From Phycisphaerales bacterium PN19_bin_20 (GTDB lineage: Bacteria > Planctomycetota > Phycisphaerae > Phycisphaerales > UBA1924), in the NCBI GenBank assembly GCA_021173225.1, contig JAJOLK010000010.1, positions 1 to 64,000 on the forward strand: a stretch of 64,000 nt of DNA. Direction: 5' to 3'. The notes beneath the pieces were generated by a model. That model was not told the origin of the DNA. It worked only from the letters and a program-made list of their open reading frames with translations, and did not search any database. This document shows, piece after piece, positions 15,840 to 24,608 of the stretch. Within the stretch, counting starts at the first letter, position 1. The number at the start of each line of letters is the position of its first letter. Both the position numbers and the translations under genes were made by a program.

Positions 15840-18737
15840 TCAGGGTGTCGGGACCTCGGCCACGCCCTTGGGGTCGTACGGCAGCGTGCGTGTGCCCGAC
15901 GCCGTGTCGTGGATGATCTCCGTCGGCTCGCGCACCGCAATCAGCGACTGCGGCGTGTAAACGTTCACCATCTGCCCAGGCCCAGGGATCACCGCGACGC
16001 GCCCGCGCGTCAAGGCCACGACCACGCGGCGCTCACCCGCTGAACTGCCGCCTATCGCGCCGCCCGAACCGATCGCGTTAGGGCCACCGCCGGGGCCACC
16101 GCCGGGGCCACCGCCAGAGCCACTGCCAGAGCCACCGCCAGGCCCTGCGTTCATCGAGCGGACATCAACGCGTGACAGCCGCCCGACGCGCAGGCGGGCC
16201 TGCCCGTCCAGCAGCACCAGCGCGCCCGCGTCGCCGCCGGTCCGCAAAGTGAACTTGCCGCTCGACTCTTGGTTCAGCTCGGCTAAACGCCAGTCGGTGC
16301 CGCCCTCGGTCAGAACCTGCACCATCCCCGGCGTGCCAGAGAGCTCGACTACGCGCATCGCCACCTGCCGCCCACTGGCGCTAAATGGGTCAAGCGCACT
16401 GCCCGCCGCCGGCGCGGGCTTGACGTCATTGCCCAGACGCTCTGAGGCACGGGCCAGCACGGGCAAATCGGGCGCTGCGGATACTGCGGCCAGCTCGGGT
16501 GGTGCGATCGTCACGGATTCTGCGGCCCGCGCTGGACTTGCCGCGATCGGCGCGCTCAACGCGAGAGATGCAAGAGGTGCAAGAGATTCAAAAGGCGCCG
16601 GCACGCTCGCGGGCTCAATCTCGGGCCGTAAAGCGACCGTCGGCACCGAGGCGAGACCCTTGCCCGCCGCCGCCACCGCCGCCGCGAACGGATCATCGCT
16701 CACCGGGGGCTTCACGCTCATGCTCGAACGGCGTCCATCGCCGCCAAGCCTCGGCCCACCCGTGTCTGTGCCCGTGGAAGCGCTGCTGGGCTCACTTGCG
16801 GGCCCACCTGCGGGTAAGTGCGGGATCGGCTCCGGTACCAAGGCGGCGAACGCGTCGGTTCCTGGTCGCGCGCTGGATGATGCCGGCGCTGGCAGCACCG
16901 CGATGCCCTTGAGCGCCGGGTCACTGGCCAGGCTCGGCAGCGCAAGGGTGCTCTCACCCGCGGCCTCGCGTGAGGTTGCAATCGTCTGCTCGGGCATTCG
17001 TGCCAGCGTCGGCGAAAATGGAGTAGAGGGCGTGGGGGAAGTGGAGGGCGTGGAGGGAGTGAGGCTCGCGGAGGCCCCCGCGGGTGCGGCGGCGAACTGA
17101 GGCGGTGCGATTTCTGCCGTAACTGCGACAGGCTCGGGCATGTTCGGCTCGAGCGCAACAACTTCAGGCGCGAGCACCAGCGGCGTCGCCTGCACCAGCG
17201 GCCCACTCATGCCCGACAGCGCCGAGGGCAACGCGGCGGTCAACTTCGGATCAAACTCGCTCCGCGCCGGCGCGATCACCGGCGCCTCAACAATCACTGG
17301 CGCAAGCACCGGTTCCGCTACGAGCACTGCCACCGGCAAGGGCTCGGCCAGCGTGATCACCGTCGGGGTCCGCACCGGCTGCACGGGCTGCTCAGGAAAC
17401 CGCAGCTTCGGGAGTGGCGCGATCGCTGGCGGCACCTGCGTCGCCCCGCCCCCGCTCACGCCGGGCCGCACGCTGGGCTCACTTGATCGCAAGCGCTCGC
17501 TGCTCGCTCGGGCGGTAATTGGCTCTCTGTGCATCGCACGCGTGGTGCCCGCGTCGAGCACCACAGGTGAGGGCCGCACCGAATCGCCGCGCGCAAGCAC
17601 CACAGGACGCTCATCGGGCACCGCTACCAGCGGCACGGCCGCAGGCGCGATCTGCACCAGTTCAAACGGCGCGCTAATCGGCGCAACAACCTGCGCGACC
17701 ATCGGTGCTGCGGGCTCCGCGAGAACGGGCGAGGCGACCTGCGCGACCATCGGTGCTGCGGGCTCCGCGAGAACAGGCGAGGCGACCTGCGCGACCATCG
17801 GCATTGCGGGCTCCGCGAGTACAGGTGAGGCGACCTGTGCGACCATCGGTGCCAAGATGGGCATCGCAGGCTCTACGCTCGAGGGGGCGATCGCCATCGT
17901 GCTGCTGATCTCCCTCACCCCGCCGCCACCGACGACAATCACCGGCTCCACCACCGGCGCATCACTCTGGGGCGCAGCACCTAGGAGCGCACCACCGCCC
18001 ACCTCGATGGGCGTAACCGTCGCGACCGTTGGCGGTGCCAGCACCTGCGTCACCGCTGCGTTCGAGCCGCCCTCCACTGTCGCCAGCACCGGCACACTGA
18101 CTTTGGGCCAGTTCAGCTGCGGCGTGCTCGGCTTCAGCTCGCTCGGCTCAGCCGAGGGCACCAGCGCCGCCCGAATGTCCAGCCCTGCGGGGCGTTTGCG
18201 CGGCCCCTCAGGGATCATCACCCGCGCGCCATCAGCCGCCGCCGCCGCCGCGGTCGCGACCGCCGGCGCAGGCTGCCCGGCCATCTGCGGCAGCGTCCTG
18301 GCAACCCGAATCCGGGGCTGGCGCGCCAACTCTTCAAGCTCGATCATCGCCGGCTTCGTCGGCCCGCGCGCCAGACGCTGCTGCGCCCCAGGCCTTGCGG
18401 CGATCCGACCCTGCCCCGCCGCGCCGCTGCCGACAACAAACGTGCCGCCGGTTGGCGCACCAGGTGCGGGCGCAGCAGGTTGTGTGGTTGCCGGAGTGGT
18501 GGGGGTGGTGGGGGTGGCGGGAGTCGTGGGGGTCGTGGGGGTCGTGGAGGTGGTTGGGGTGGCGGGATTGACGGTCGTTGCCGGTTCGGCCAGCAGGCTC
18601 GCGCCGGTCACACTCAGCGCCAGCCCCGCGGCCAGCGCCAACCGTGCTGTACCCCGCGCGCCAACGCCGCCGCCAACATGCTCGGCACGCTGGCTGACCC
18701 CGCCGACCTTCTTGACGCCCAACGAGTTGATAGCCAT
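15840..18737 (-). CDS. Long Pro/Ala/Thr-rich protein with C-terminal FecR-like domain
   Basis: A 965-residue protein from ATG 18737. A hydrophobic leader (ARLALAAGLALSVTGASLLA) suggests export. Next come a Thr-Pro repeat stretch (TPTTPTTPATP type) and roughly 700 residues dominated by Ala, Pro and Val. Within these are three perfect-to-near-perfect 16-residue repeats MVAQVASPVLAEPAAP. The last 120 residues look folded: ALVLLDGQARLRVGRLSRVD, a Gly-rich loop, then VVVALTRGRVAVIPGPGQMV and VYTPQSLIAVREPT. This strand pattern resembles FecR-type domains. The lipoprotein gene lies about 170 nt upstream on the same strand. It may span the periplasm or envelope with the FecR-like part as the functional head. 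Role unknown. Confidence 0.65.
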   Translation of the reverse strand: MAINSLGVKKVGGVSQRAEHVGGGVGARGTARLALAAGLALSVTGASLLAEPATTVNPATPTTSTTPTTPTTPATPTTPTTPATTQPAAPAPGAPTGGTFVVGSGAAGQGRIAARPGAQQRLARGPTKPAMIELEELARQPRIRVARTLPQMAGQPAPAVATAAAAAADGARVMIPEGPRKRPAGLDIRAALVPSAEPSELKPSTPQLNWPKVSVPVLATVEGGSNAAVTQVLAPPTVATVTPIEVGGGALLGAAPQSDAPVVEPVIVVGGGGVREISSTMAIAPSSVEPAMPILAPMVAQVASPVLAEPAMPMVAQVASPVLAEPAAPMVAQVASPVLAEPAAPMVAQVVAPISAPFELVQIAPAAVPLVAVPDERPVVLARGDSVRPSPVVLDAGTTRAMHREPITARASSERLRSSEPSVRPGVSGGGATQVPPAIAPLPKLRFPEQPVQPVRTPTVITLAEPLPVAVLVAEPVLAPVIVEAPVIAPARSEFDPKLTAALPSALSGMSGPLVQATPLVLAPEVVALEPNMPEPVAVTAEIAPPQFAAAPAGASASLTPSTPSTSPTPSTPFSPTLARMPEQTIATSREAAGESTLALPSLASDPALKGIAVLPAPASSSARPGTDAFAALVPEPIPHLPAGGPASEPSSASTGTDTGGPRLGGDGRRSSMSVKPPVSDDPFAAAVAAAGKGLASVPTVALRPEIEPASVPAPFESLAPLASLALSAPIAASPARAAESVTIAPPELAAVSAAPDLPVLARASERLGNDVKPAPAAGSALDPFSASGRQVAMRVVELSGTPGMVQVLTEGGTDWRLAELNQESSGKFTLRTGGDAGALVLLDGQARLRVGRLSRVDVRSMNAGPGGGSGSGSGGGPGGGPGGGPNAIGSGGAIGGSSAGERRVVVALTRGRVAVIPGPGQMVNVYTPQSLIAVREPTEIIHDTASGTRTLPYDPKGVAEVPTP
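16081..16145. repeat. Gly-codon repeat tract within the FecR-like gene
   Basis: Repeats of the type CCGCCGGGGCCA encode the Gly-rich loop GSGSGGGPGGGPGGG in the minus-strand FecR-like gene. They separate two strands of its C-terminal domain. Confidence 0.7.
17701..17844. repeat. 48-bp tandem repeat, 3 copies plus partial
   Basis: Units at 17701-17748, 17749-17796 and 17797-17844 encode the 16-residue repeat MVAQVASPVLAEPAxP in the minus-strand FecR-like protein. A degenerate partial copy follows to about 17880. The first two copies differ by a single base. Confidence 0.92.
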
Positions 18738-18906
18738 GGTGTTGTCCGTGAAATCGATTTCGCCCGCACCCGCCGAACATTCAGACCATCCGCCTCCGGC
18801 AAGCTCCACCGCTGTTCGCGATCTCAAGCCGTCCCGGGCAACCTTCCATCGGCCAGATTACGCCTCAACCAACCAATACAAGCCCATCCCCCTCGCACAC
18901 CCCAAG

Positions 18907-20058
18907 TCACGGCACCGGCGGCAGCGGCTCGGGCCGTACCCGCGGCTCGTCACCTTGCCCCGGTAAAGATGCGGGCGCGCTCGCCGGGCCCCGCGCACCC
19001 TTCGCAACCGGAGATGCCACGTCAGTACCGCTCTTCGCGTTCGCCTTCGCTGCGGCGCTGCCGTTAGCTTGGACTTTGCTCGTGGGCCCTGCCGGAGTCT
19101 TCGCCGGCACCGGGCCATCAACCTCAAAGGCATCAAACGCCGACGCGGCTGAAGCGTTCACGCTCTGGCTCTGCGTCATCACCCCACCTGCTCCGCCGTT
19201 TGTCGTCAGCACAGGTGTGGGCACCGCGATGCTCGTGGCGCGCGACGGCGCAGCGGCTCCCGCCGCGTTAACCCCCGCCAGACCCGCACCCACCCGCACC
19301 CCCGGCCTGGCCGCCGCACCAGCCCCGGCCATGCCGCTACCCGCCGAAGCTCCGGCCGGTCCTGTCACTCCGTCGTCAGCGCGCAAGACAATCCGCCCGC
19401 CGCTTGCACCAGCACCTGTACCAGCCCGCACCGCCGAGCGCGTCGGGATGTTGGACCTTGTCGTCGGCTCACCCAGCGCCACCAAGCTTCCGACCACCAG
19501 CTCGCCGCGCAGTATGTCATTGGCGCTCAGGTTCATGGGCAGCAGCCCGCGCTGCTGGGCCGTGGTCACCAGCGCGTCAGAGCTCATGCGCGGGTCGAAG
19601 CGTTCGCCGCGGGCCCGCAGCAGCGCGCGGGCAAAGGCGGCGGGCGTCGCGGGCGTGTCGCCGCTCTCGGGCGCATCAAGACCCACAAGCCCAAAGCTCC
19701 GGGCCTGCCCAAGCCGGGCGGAGTAGTCAGGGCCGACGCGCTTGTTGGCCGAGATCAAGATGCCCGCGAGCATCTCGTCCCAGGTTGTCACCGCCTTACG
19801 CTCAAGGCGGTCAAGGAACTCAAGCTGGTTGACCGGGTCGCCGTCGATGTCAGCGTTGGCCCCAAGTCCTTGCGTGATCGACTGGTGCGTCGTCGGCGCG
19901 GGGCTTTGGCAACCCGCCGCTCCTGCCGCCAGGCCGATCATCAGGCCGGGCAGCGCGATAAATGCCCGGGCGGCCAGCACCCCCGCGCTTCCGAACCGCG
20001 CGGGCCGCGCAGCAGCCGCCGACCCCAAATTCATCATCCGGTCTGATCTGCTGCTCAT
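18907..20058 (-). CDS. Lipoprotein of unknown function
   Basis: A 383-residue protein from ATG 20058; the frame is open to 20121 but the earlier part is not protein-like. The signal peptide ends in the lipobox-like GLAAGAAGCQSP, so lipidation at Cys is expected. A folded region follows: VNQLEFLDRLERKAVTTWDE, ANKRVGPDYSARLGQARSFG, ALLRARGERFDPRMSSDALV and ANDILRGELVVGSLVALGEP. The C-terminal half is Gly/Ala/Thr/Pro-rich and likely extended. The FecR-like protein lies downstream on the same strand, suggesting a two-gene envelope unit. I do not recognise the folded region. Confidence 0.68.
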   Translation of the reverse strand: MSSRSDRMMNLGSAAAARPARFGSAGVLAARAFIALPGLMIGLAAGAAGCQSPAPTTHQSITQGLGANADIDGDPVNQLEFLDRLERKAVTTWDEMLAGILISANKRVGPDYSARLGQARSFGLVGLDAPESGDTPATPAAFARALLRARGERFDPRMSSDALVTTAQQRGLLPMNLSANDILRGELVVGSLVALGEPTTRSNIPTRSAVRAGTGAGASGGRIVLRADDGVTGPAGASAGSGMAGAGAAARPGVRVGAGLAGVNAAGAAAPSRATSIAVPTPVLTTNGGAGGVMTQSQSVNASAASAFDAFEVDGPVPAKTPAGPTSKVQANGSAAAKANAKSGTDVASPVAKGARGPASAPASLPGQGDEPRVRPEPLPPVP

Positions 20059-20440
20059 CACGTCACACTCCGGCGTTCCGCACCGCAACCAACGCCCCGA
20101 CCAGCCCACGCGCAACACCATCGATAGTATCGGCGCTCGCCCCGCGCCGGGCCGAGCGATCGCACTTCCGACCGGCTCGCCGCGCGCCCCGCACGTCGGC
20201 CGTGATCCAAACAGACTCCAAGCATTTGTGCCTCAACTAAGCGTGGTGCGGCCCACGGACGGCAGCACTTCAGCGAACTCTGTGAACAGTGGTATACCAT
20301 CGACGTTCGTGGCAGACTCTACTGCGTGGGACGGACCAGATCGGTGCTCCCCGCGTCTACGCGAGTCGGCGGGCTCACTGCCTAAGGTCGCTCGGCTCAA
20401 GGGCGGGGAACCCAGTCTCATCGCAAGGTGATCGAACCTC
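20059..20440. other. Divergent intergenic region
   Basis: Lies between the lipoprotein (minus) and the LuxR-type regulator (plus), so both promoters should be here. The only motif noticed is GGTATACC near 20290, a self-complementary octamer containing a TATACC -10-like box. No clear -35 partner was found. Confidence 0.35.
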
Positions 20441-21379
20441 ATGAAGCTCGTCGCAATACTGACCTCCCACGTAATGGAAGGAATCTCCCACCTACCCGGC
20501 GTGGCCACGCAAGACTGGTGCTCACGCGCCGCCGGCGCGCTCGCACGCCTGCATCACCCCAGCGGCGTGGGCGTCATGGTCGGGCAGCTTGACGCCCGCG
20601 GGTTCATCACCAACATCGAGCTGACCGGTGCCGCGCGCTCGCGCGAGATCAAGACCACCTTCGGCACCTCCGCAACAACCCCAGAGCCCGCCTACCTCTC
20701 CGCCCCCGGCGCGTTCCTCGGCGACGACGGCCTGAGCTCCGCGCGCGAGGGCTTCCGCGTTGGCGAGTGGCTCGGGTGGTCCTTCGGGCCCCCTTCCAAA
20801 GAGCTCCTGGTTGTCAGCTCCGCCCAGCAGCTCGGCATGCTCCAACGCCGCGGCGAGAGTGTTGTCTGGCGCCGCTGGTCCGCGCTCAACCCCATCGAGA
20901 TCCTCGGCTCGATCGTCGCGATCCCCGGCTCGACCCCCGGCCGCATTGCCGTCGTTGAGATAGCCTGGGCCGAAAACCCACATGGCGACAGCGTCCGCCA
21001 GCAGGCCATCCTCGGTGCCGTGCTCCCGATGCTCGCCGGCAAAATCGCCCGCGCCTTCGGTGACGCGCCACTGAGTGACCAGCTCTCACTGACCCCGCGT
21101 GAAGAGCTCGTGCTCTGGCACCTGCTCGCCGGCGAAAAGGTCCCCGTCATCGCCCGCCGCCTCAACCGCTCGGTCTACACCGTGCATGACCACGTCAAGA
21201 GCCTGCACCGCAAGCTCGGCGCGTCCAACCGCGGGCAGCTTGTGGCTCGCGCGCTGGGCCACCTCGGCCCGCTCGTGCCCTCAAGCGAGCCTGACGAACC
21301 GCTCGACACGCCGGTCAAGCCCGCCGCGGGAGTCCCCGGCAAGCCCGGCCGAAAGCCCGGCCAAAAAGCAGGGATGTAA
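20441..21379 (+). CDS. LuxR-family transcriptional regulator
   Basis: A 312-residue protein. Residues about 215-275 form a LuxR/GerE helix-turn-helix: LTPREELVLWHLLAGEKVPV, ARRLNRSVYTVHDHVKSLHR and KLGASNRGQLVARAL. The N-terminal 200 residues (VGVMVGQLDARGFITNIELT, GWSFGPPSKELLVVSS, RIAVVEIAW) look like a sensor of GAF type, but I cannot name a ligand. There is no receiver aspartate motif, so it is not an obvious two-component response regulator. A Pro/Lys/Gly-rich tail (KPGRKPGQKAGM) follows the HTH. It may control the divergent lipoprotein or the downstream alcohol dehydrogenase 60 nt away. Start ATG 20441; the ribosome site is weak. Confidence 0.85.
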   Translation: MKLVAILTSHVMEGISHLPGVATQDWCSRAAGALARLHHPSGVGVMVGQLDARGFITNIELTGAARSREIKTTFGTSATTPEPAYLSAPGAFLGDDGLSSAREGFRVGEWLGWSFGPPSKELLVVSSAQQLGMLQRRGESVVWRRWSALNPIEILGSIVAIPGSTPGRIAVVEIAWAENPHGDSVRQQAILGAVLPMLAGKIARAFGDAPLSDQLSLTPREELVLWHLLAGEKVPVIARRLNRSVYTVHDHVKSLHRKLGASNRGQLVARALGHLGPLVPSSEPDEPLDTPVKPAAGVPGKPGRKPGQKAGM

Positions 21380-21439
21380 TCACCCCGCCACGCCCGTCTC
21401 CCACGCAACCAACCCGGTCGCTCGGGCTTACAGTCCGGC

Positions 21440-22486
21440 ATGACCACACGCGCGTACGCCGCTACCTCGCCCACCACACCGCTGGGCCCCATGTCTATCG
21501 CCCGCCGTGAGCCGCTGCCCAGCGATGTTGAGATCGACATCCTCTTCTGCGGCGTCTGCCACTCAGACCTTCACTTTGCGCGCAACGAATGGGGAATGAC
21601 AAACTTCCCCGTCGTCCCGGGCCATGAGATCCTCGGGCGCGTCACACGCGTCGGCTCCGACGTCACCAAGTTCAAAGTCGGTGATATCGCCGCCGTCGGC
21701 TGCCTGGTCGACTCCTGCCGCACCTGCGACCACTGCCTCGCCCATACGGAGCAGTTCTGCAAGAACGGTGCGGTCTTCTCTTACAACGGGCCCGACAAGC
21801 ACTCCGGCGGCATGACCTTTGGCGGCTATTCCGAACGCGTCGTTTGCGACCAGGCCTACACCCTCAAAGTCCCCGCCAACCTCGACCCTGCTCGCGCCGC
21901 CCCGCTGCTGTGCGCCGGCATCACCACCTACTCGCCGCTGCGCAAGTGGGGCGCAGGCAAGGGCAAGAAGGTCGGCATCATCGGCCTGGGCGGGCTCGGG
22001 CACATGGGCGTCAAGCTCGCCCACGCCATGGGCGCACACACAGTCTTGTTCACTACCAGCGAGGGCAAAGTCGCCGACGGCAAACGCCTCGGCGCCGACG
22101 AGGTCGTGATCTCCAAAGACCCCGCCGCCATGGCCAAGCACGCCAGCAGCTTTGACATGATCCTCGACACCGTCTCAGCAGACCACGACATCAACGCCTA
22201 CCTCGCGCTGCTCAAGCTCGACGGCTCGATGGTCATAGTCGGCGTGCCACCCAGCCCCCAGCCACTGCGCGCCTTCAGCCTCATCTCGCCGCGCCGCAAT
22301 CTCGCCGGCTCGCTCATCGGCGGCATCGCCGAAACCCAAGAAATGCTCGACTTCTGCGGCAAGCACAACCTCGCGTGCGATATCGAACTCATCGCCATGA
22401 GCCAGATCAACGAGGCCTACGAGCGCATGCTCAAGAGCGACGTCAAGTACCGCTTCGTCATCGATATGGCCACGCTTAAGCGCTGA
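21440..22486 (+). CDS. Zinc-dependent alcohol dehydrogenase, YahK/cinnamyl-alcohol type
   Basis: A 348-residue medium-chain dehydrogenase of normal length. Catalytic zinc ligands: Cys40 in CGVCHSDLH, then His62-Glu63 in VVPGHE. Structural zinc Cys93, Cys96, Cys99 and Cys107 (SCRTCDHC...QFC). The Rossmann motif GLGGLGHMGVKLAHAMG follows near residues 180-200. The family reduces aldehydes to alcohols with NADPH; the closest subgroup is the broad-specificity YahK/AdhA aldehyde reductases. It starts 60 nt after the LuxR-type gene, so it may be co-regulated. Confidence 0.92.
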   Translation: MTTRAYAATSPTTPLGPMSIARREPLPSDVEIDILFCGVCHSDLHFARNEWGMTNFPVVPGHEILGRVTRVGSDVTKFKVGDIAAVGCLVDSCRTCDHCLAHTEQFCKNGAVFSYNGPDKHSGGMTFGGYSERVVCDQAYTLKVPANLDPARAAPLLCAGITTYSPLRKWGAGKGKKVGIIGLGGLGHMGVKLAHAMGAHTVLFTTSEGKVADGKRLGADEVVISKDPAAMAKHASSFDMILDTVSADHDINAYLALLKLDGSMVIVGVPPSPQPLRAFSLISPRRNLAGSLIGGIAETQEMLDFCGKHNLACDIELIAMSQINEAYERMLKSDVKYRFVIDMATLKR

Positions 22487-22579
22487 GCTCGCGACGGTCA
22501 CCCAGCACAGCAACGCCAGCAACACCTCCGCCGCCAACGACAACGGCCCGAGCATTCGCCCCGGCCGTTTGTTTTCATG

Positions 22580-23251
22580 TCAGCCAAGCTTCAGTCTTCG
22601 CTCAGCGCCGCCGCCGACGCGCCGCGAGCGAGCCGCCCCCGCCAGCGCCCCGCCCGCCGCGTGCAACCCCGCGTGCATCCTCCCTGTTGCCAGGCCTGAA
22701 GACGCATCTCGGGGCGAACAGACGCTGAGGTCGGTGGCCAACGGACCGACGGTAACGATCTGCGTGCCCGGCAGCCCCGGCAGCGTGGTCACCACCAACA
22801 CCTCCCCGCCCGAGAGCGCCTGCGCGCCCACGAACCGCTCACCAGAAGTAAGGCCCTGCGTCTGCCTGGGCGTGCCGCCCACGATCCCGTGCCGCAGCGT
22901 GCCGCCGCTGGGGCTCTCAAGCGGCGCTGCGTACGTCCGGTCGTCAGAAAGGCTTAGCGAACGCAGCGAGGTTGACAAAGAGCCGCCGCCACCCACCGCC
23001 ACGGGCGCGGCACCGCGTGCTTGCGTGAAGATACCGGCGTCAGGCCCGCTGCCCGCGGTGAAGATCAGGTCACCCCAGTGGTTCAGGCCCTGGTTTGCAC
23101 GCAGAACCCGCCAGCCAGAGCCGTCCGCCAGCGTCCCGTCCAGCCTCAGCGTCGGCGTCACGACCTACGCGAGCGCGCACATCGGCACAGCCACGGCCGC
23201 CACGGCCGCCAGCAGCCCGCCTCGGCGACGAAACAATAAATGAATAGACAT
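22580..23251 (-). pseudogene. Secreted protein gene with in-frame TAG after the signal peptide
   Basis: ATG 23251 follows an excellent ribosome site (GGAGAGAGAAGC). It encodes a textbook signal peptide: MSIHLLFRRRGG, then LLAAVAAVAVPMCALA. The next codon is TAG (23167-23165). The same frame then runs open for about 195 codons: VVTPTLRLDGTLADGSGW, ANQGLNHWGDLIFTAGSGPD and GGTLRHGIVGGTPRQTQG. This resembles the tandem NxxGxxAF-type propeller proteins of planctomycetes. Near the 3' end a +1 shift would give LAAR followed by Arg4 and stop at 22602, the usual Arg tail of a C-terminal anchor. The gene therefore appears to carry a nonsense mutation and perhaps a frameshift. Confidence 0.6.
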
Positions 23252-23475
23252 GCTTCTCTCTCCTCATAGTGATTTGCGAACGCTTGAAAAAACCCGGTCG
23301 CCGGCTCAAAGCTCCCGCTCCAGGCACCAGTCGCCGGGGGCAGCCCTAGCCTCCAACGGCATGCCGCCAAACCGCCTCTGAACCACAGATTCGGGCGGCA
23401 GACGCATCAAACTTAACGCCGTTCGGACTACCTTCCACCGCCCCACTGACCTTACACCCCCTCAGCCAGCCATTC

Positions 23476-24105
23476 TCATCGAGCCCGCACCCAGTACACC
23501 ACAAACTCGTACTGCGGAACACTCCGGACTACCGGCACGCTCGCCGCCGTCCGGTCCGGAAAGATCGCGTGCCGCGAGCCCGTGTCGTAGTACCGCCCGC
23601 CGTCAAACCGGTCGTAGAAGACCCACTCGCGATCAACCCGCTCCGCCACGCCCATCCCGCGTGAGGCGTAAACAACCGTCTCCGCATTAACGCGCCGGGC
23701 CCAGCTGGTCAGCTCGCGCGCGTCCAACTCTTCAAAGTCTGCCGTCACAAACCGCGAGCGTCCGACCAGCTCGACCGCGCCCGGGCTGCTGAATTGCAAC
23801 TGCCGCAGCAGCAGCTCGGTCAGTTGCTCGCGCTGCCCCGCTGGCCACTGATCCTCCGGCACATCGCTCGCCACCGCCGCCGCGCGCTCCGCCTCAAGCG
23901 CGACCTCAACGCGCTCCCACGGCACGCGCCGCACCCGCACCTCGCCCTCAACCGCCATCGTCCCCGCCACCACGCCCGGCTCCGCGGCATAAGCCTTCTG
24001 CCACGCCGCCGGCGCACACGCACCGAGGCTCAGCGTGCCAACCAGCGCGAGCGCCGGACCAGCCAGAATCTGAAACCGAGCGCGACGTTTCAACGTTGAC
24101 TTCAT
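23476..24105 (-). CDS. Small lipoprotein of unknown function
   Basis: A 209-residue protein from ATG 24105 (the frame is open to 24234 but implausible there). The leader KSTLKRRARFQ plus the core ILAGPALALVGTLSLGAC ends in a lipobox Cys. The mature part has strands and helices: VEGEVRVRRVPWERVEVALE, QREQLTELLLRQLQFSSPGA, SWARRVNAETVVYASRGMGV, then YDRFDGGRYYDTGSRH and VPQYEFVVYWVRAR. The overall plan, a dose-like Ala-rich helix then a beta end, suggests a periplasmic or outer-membrane binding protein. No family recognised. Confidence 0.65.
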   Translation of the reverse strand: MKSTLKRRARFQILAGPALALVGTLSLGACAPAAWQKAYAAEPGVVAGTMAVEGEVRVRRVPWERVEVALEAERAAAVASDVPEDQWPAGQREQLTELLLRQLQFSSPGAVELVGRSRFVTADFEELDARELTSWARRVNAETVVYASRGMGVAERVDREWVFYDRFDGGRYYDTGSRHAIFPDRTAASVPVVRSVPQYEFVVYWVRAR

Positions 24106-24608
24106 GCTCGGATTGTTGCGCACCGTCCTGTGGCGCGTCCCGCTCCTGTTTCCTTCACCTTCGCCCCTTCGAGCCGCCCCCTCAAACCCCCGCGTCCGCT
24201 CCTTCTCCAGATCGCGCAAATTTAGCGCTATCACGCACTACCTATTCTGACGAGATCAGATCAGGGAGGCTTGCCTATTGAGTAAAGCCTGGGTCTTTGG
24301 GAAGGTGGCGATTACGCAAACTCAACCTCCCGCTCTAGTGAAAGCCCTTACCCTTAAGAAGTTCTGGTCAATCGCGTGAATCCGACGATACTTCTTGGGC
24401 GAAAGTGACGGCCCAGCGAGGCCGAACGCTGGGCGAACGGACGGTCCCTTGTTGGGTGTCTGTCGGCTTGATAACCAAGCACAATCGGCTATCCTCGCCC
24501 TGCCGCTCTCCGCGGCACTTCCGTTCACCAAACGAGCTTCAACTTCGTGGGGACGCGGGGGAACGACGAGTCTGAACTTTTCTACGGTCCGAGTTTTTGG
24601 AGAAACGT
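24106..24608. other. Divergent intergenic region upstream of the DUF11 lipoprotein
   Basis: No gene found. It contains a hairpin CCCAGCG/CGCTGGG at 24412-24433 and a promoter candidate at 24468-24495 for the plus-strand DUF11 gene, leaving a 5' leader of about 100 nt. Confidence 0.45.
24468..24495 (+). promoter_or_regulatory. Promoter candidate for the DUF11 lipoprotein
   Basis: TTGATA (24468-24473), a 16-nt spacer and TATCCT (24490-24495). Four or more matches to each sigma-70 hexamer. Confidence 0.5.
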
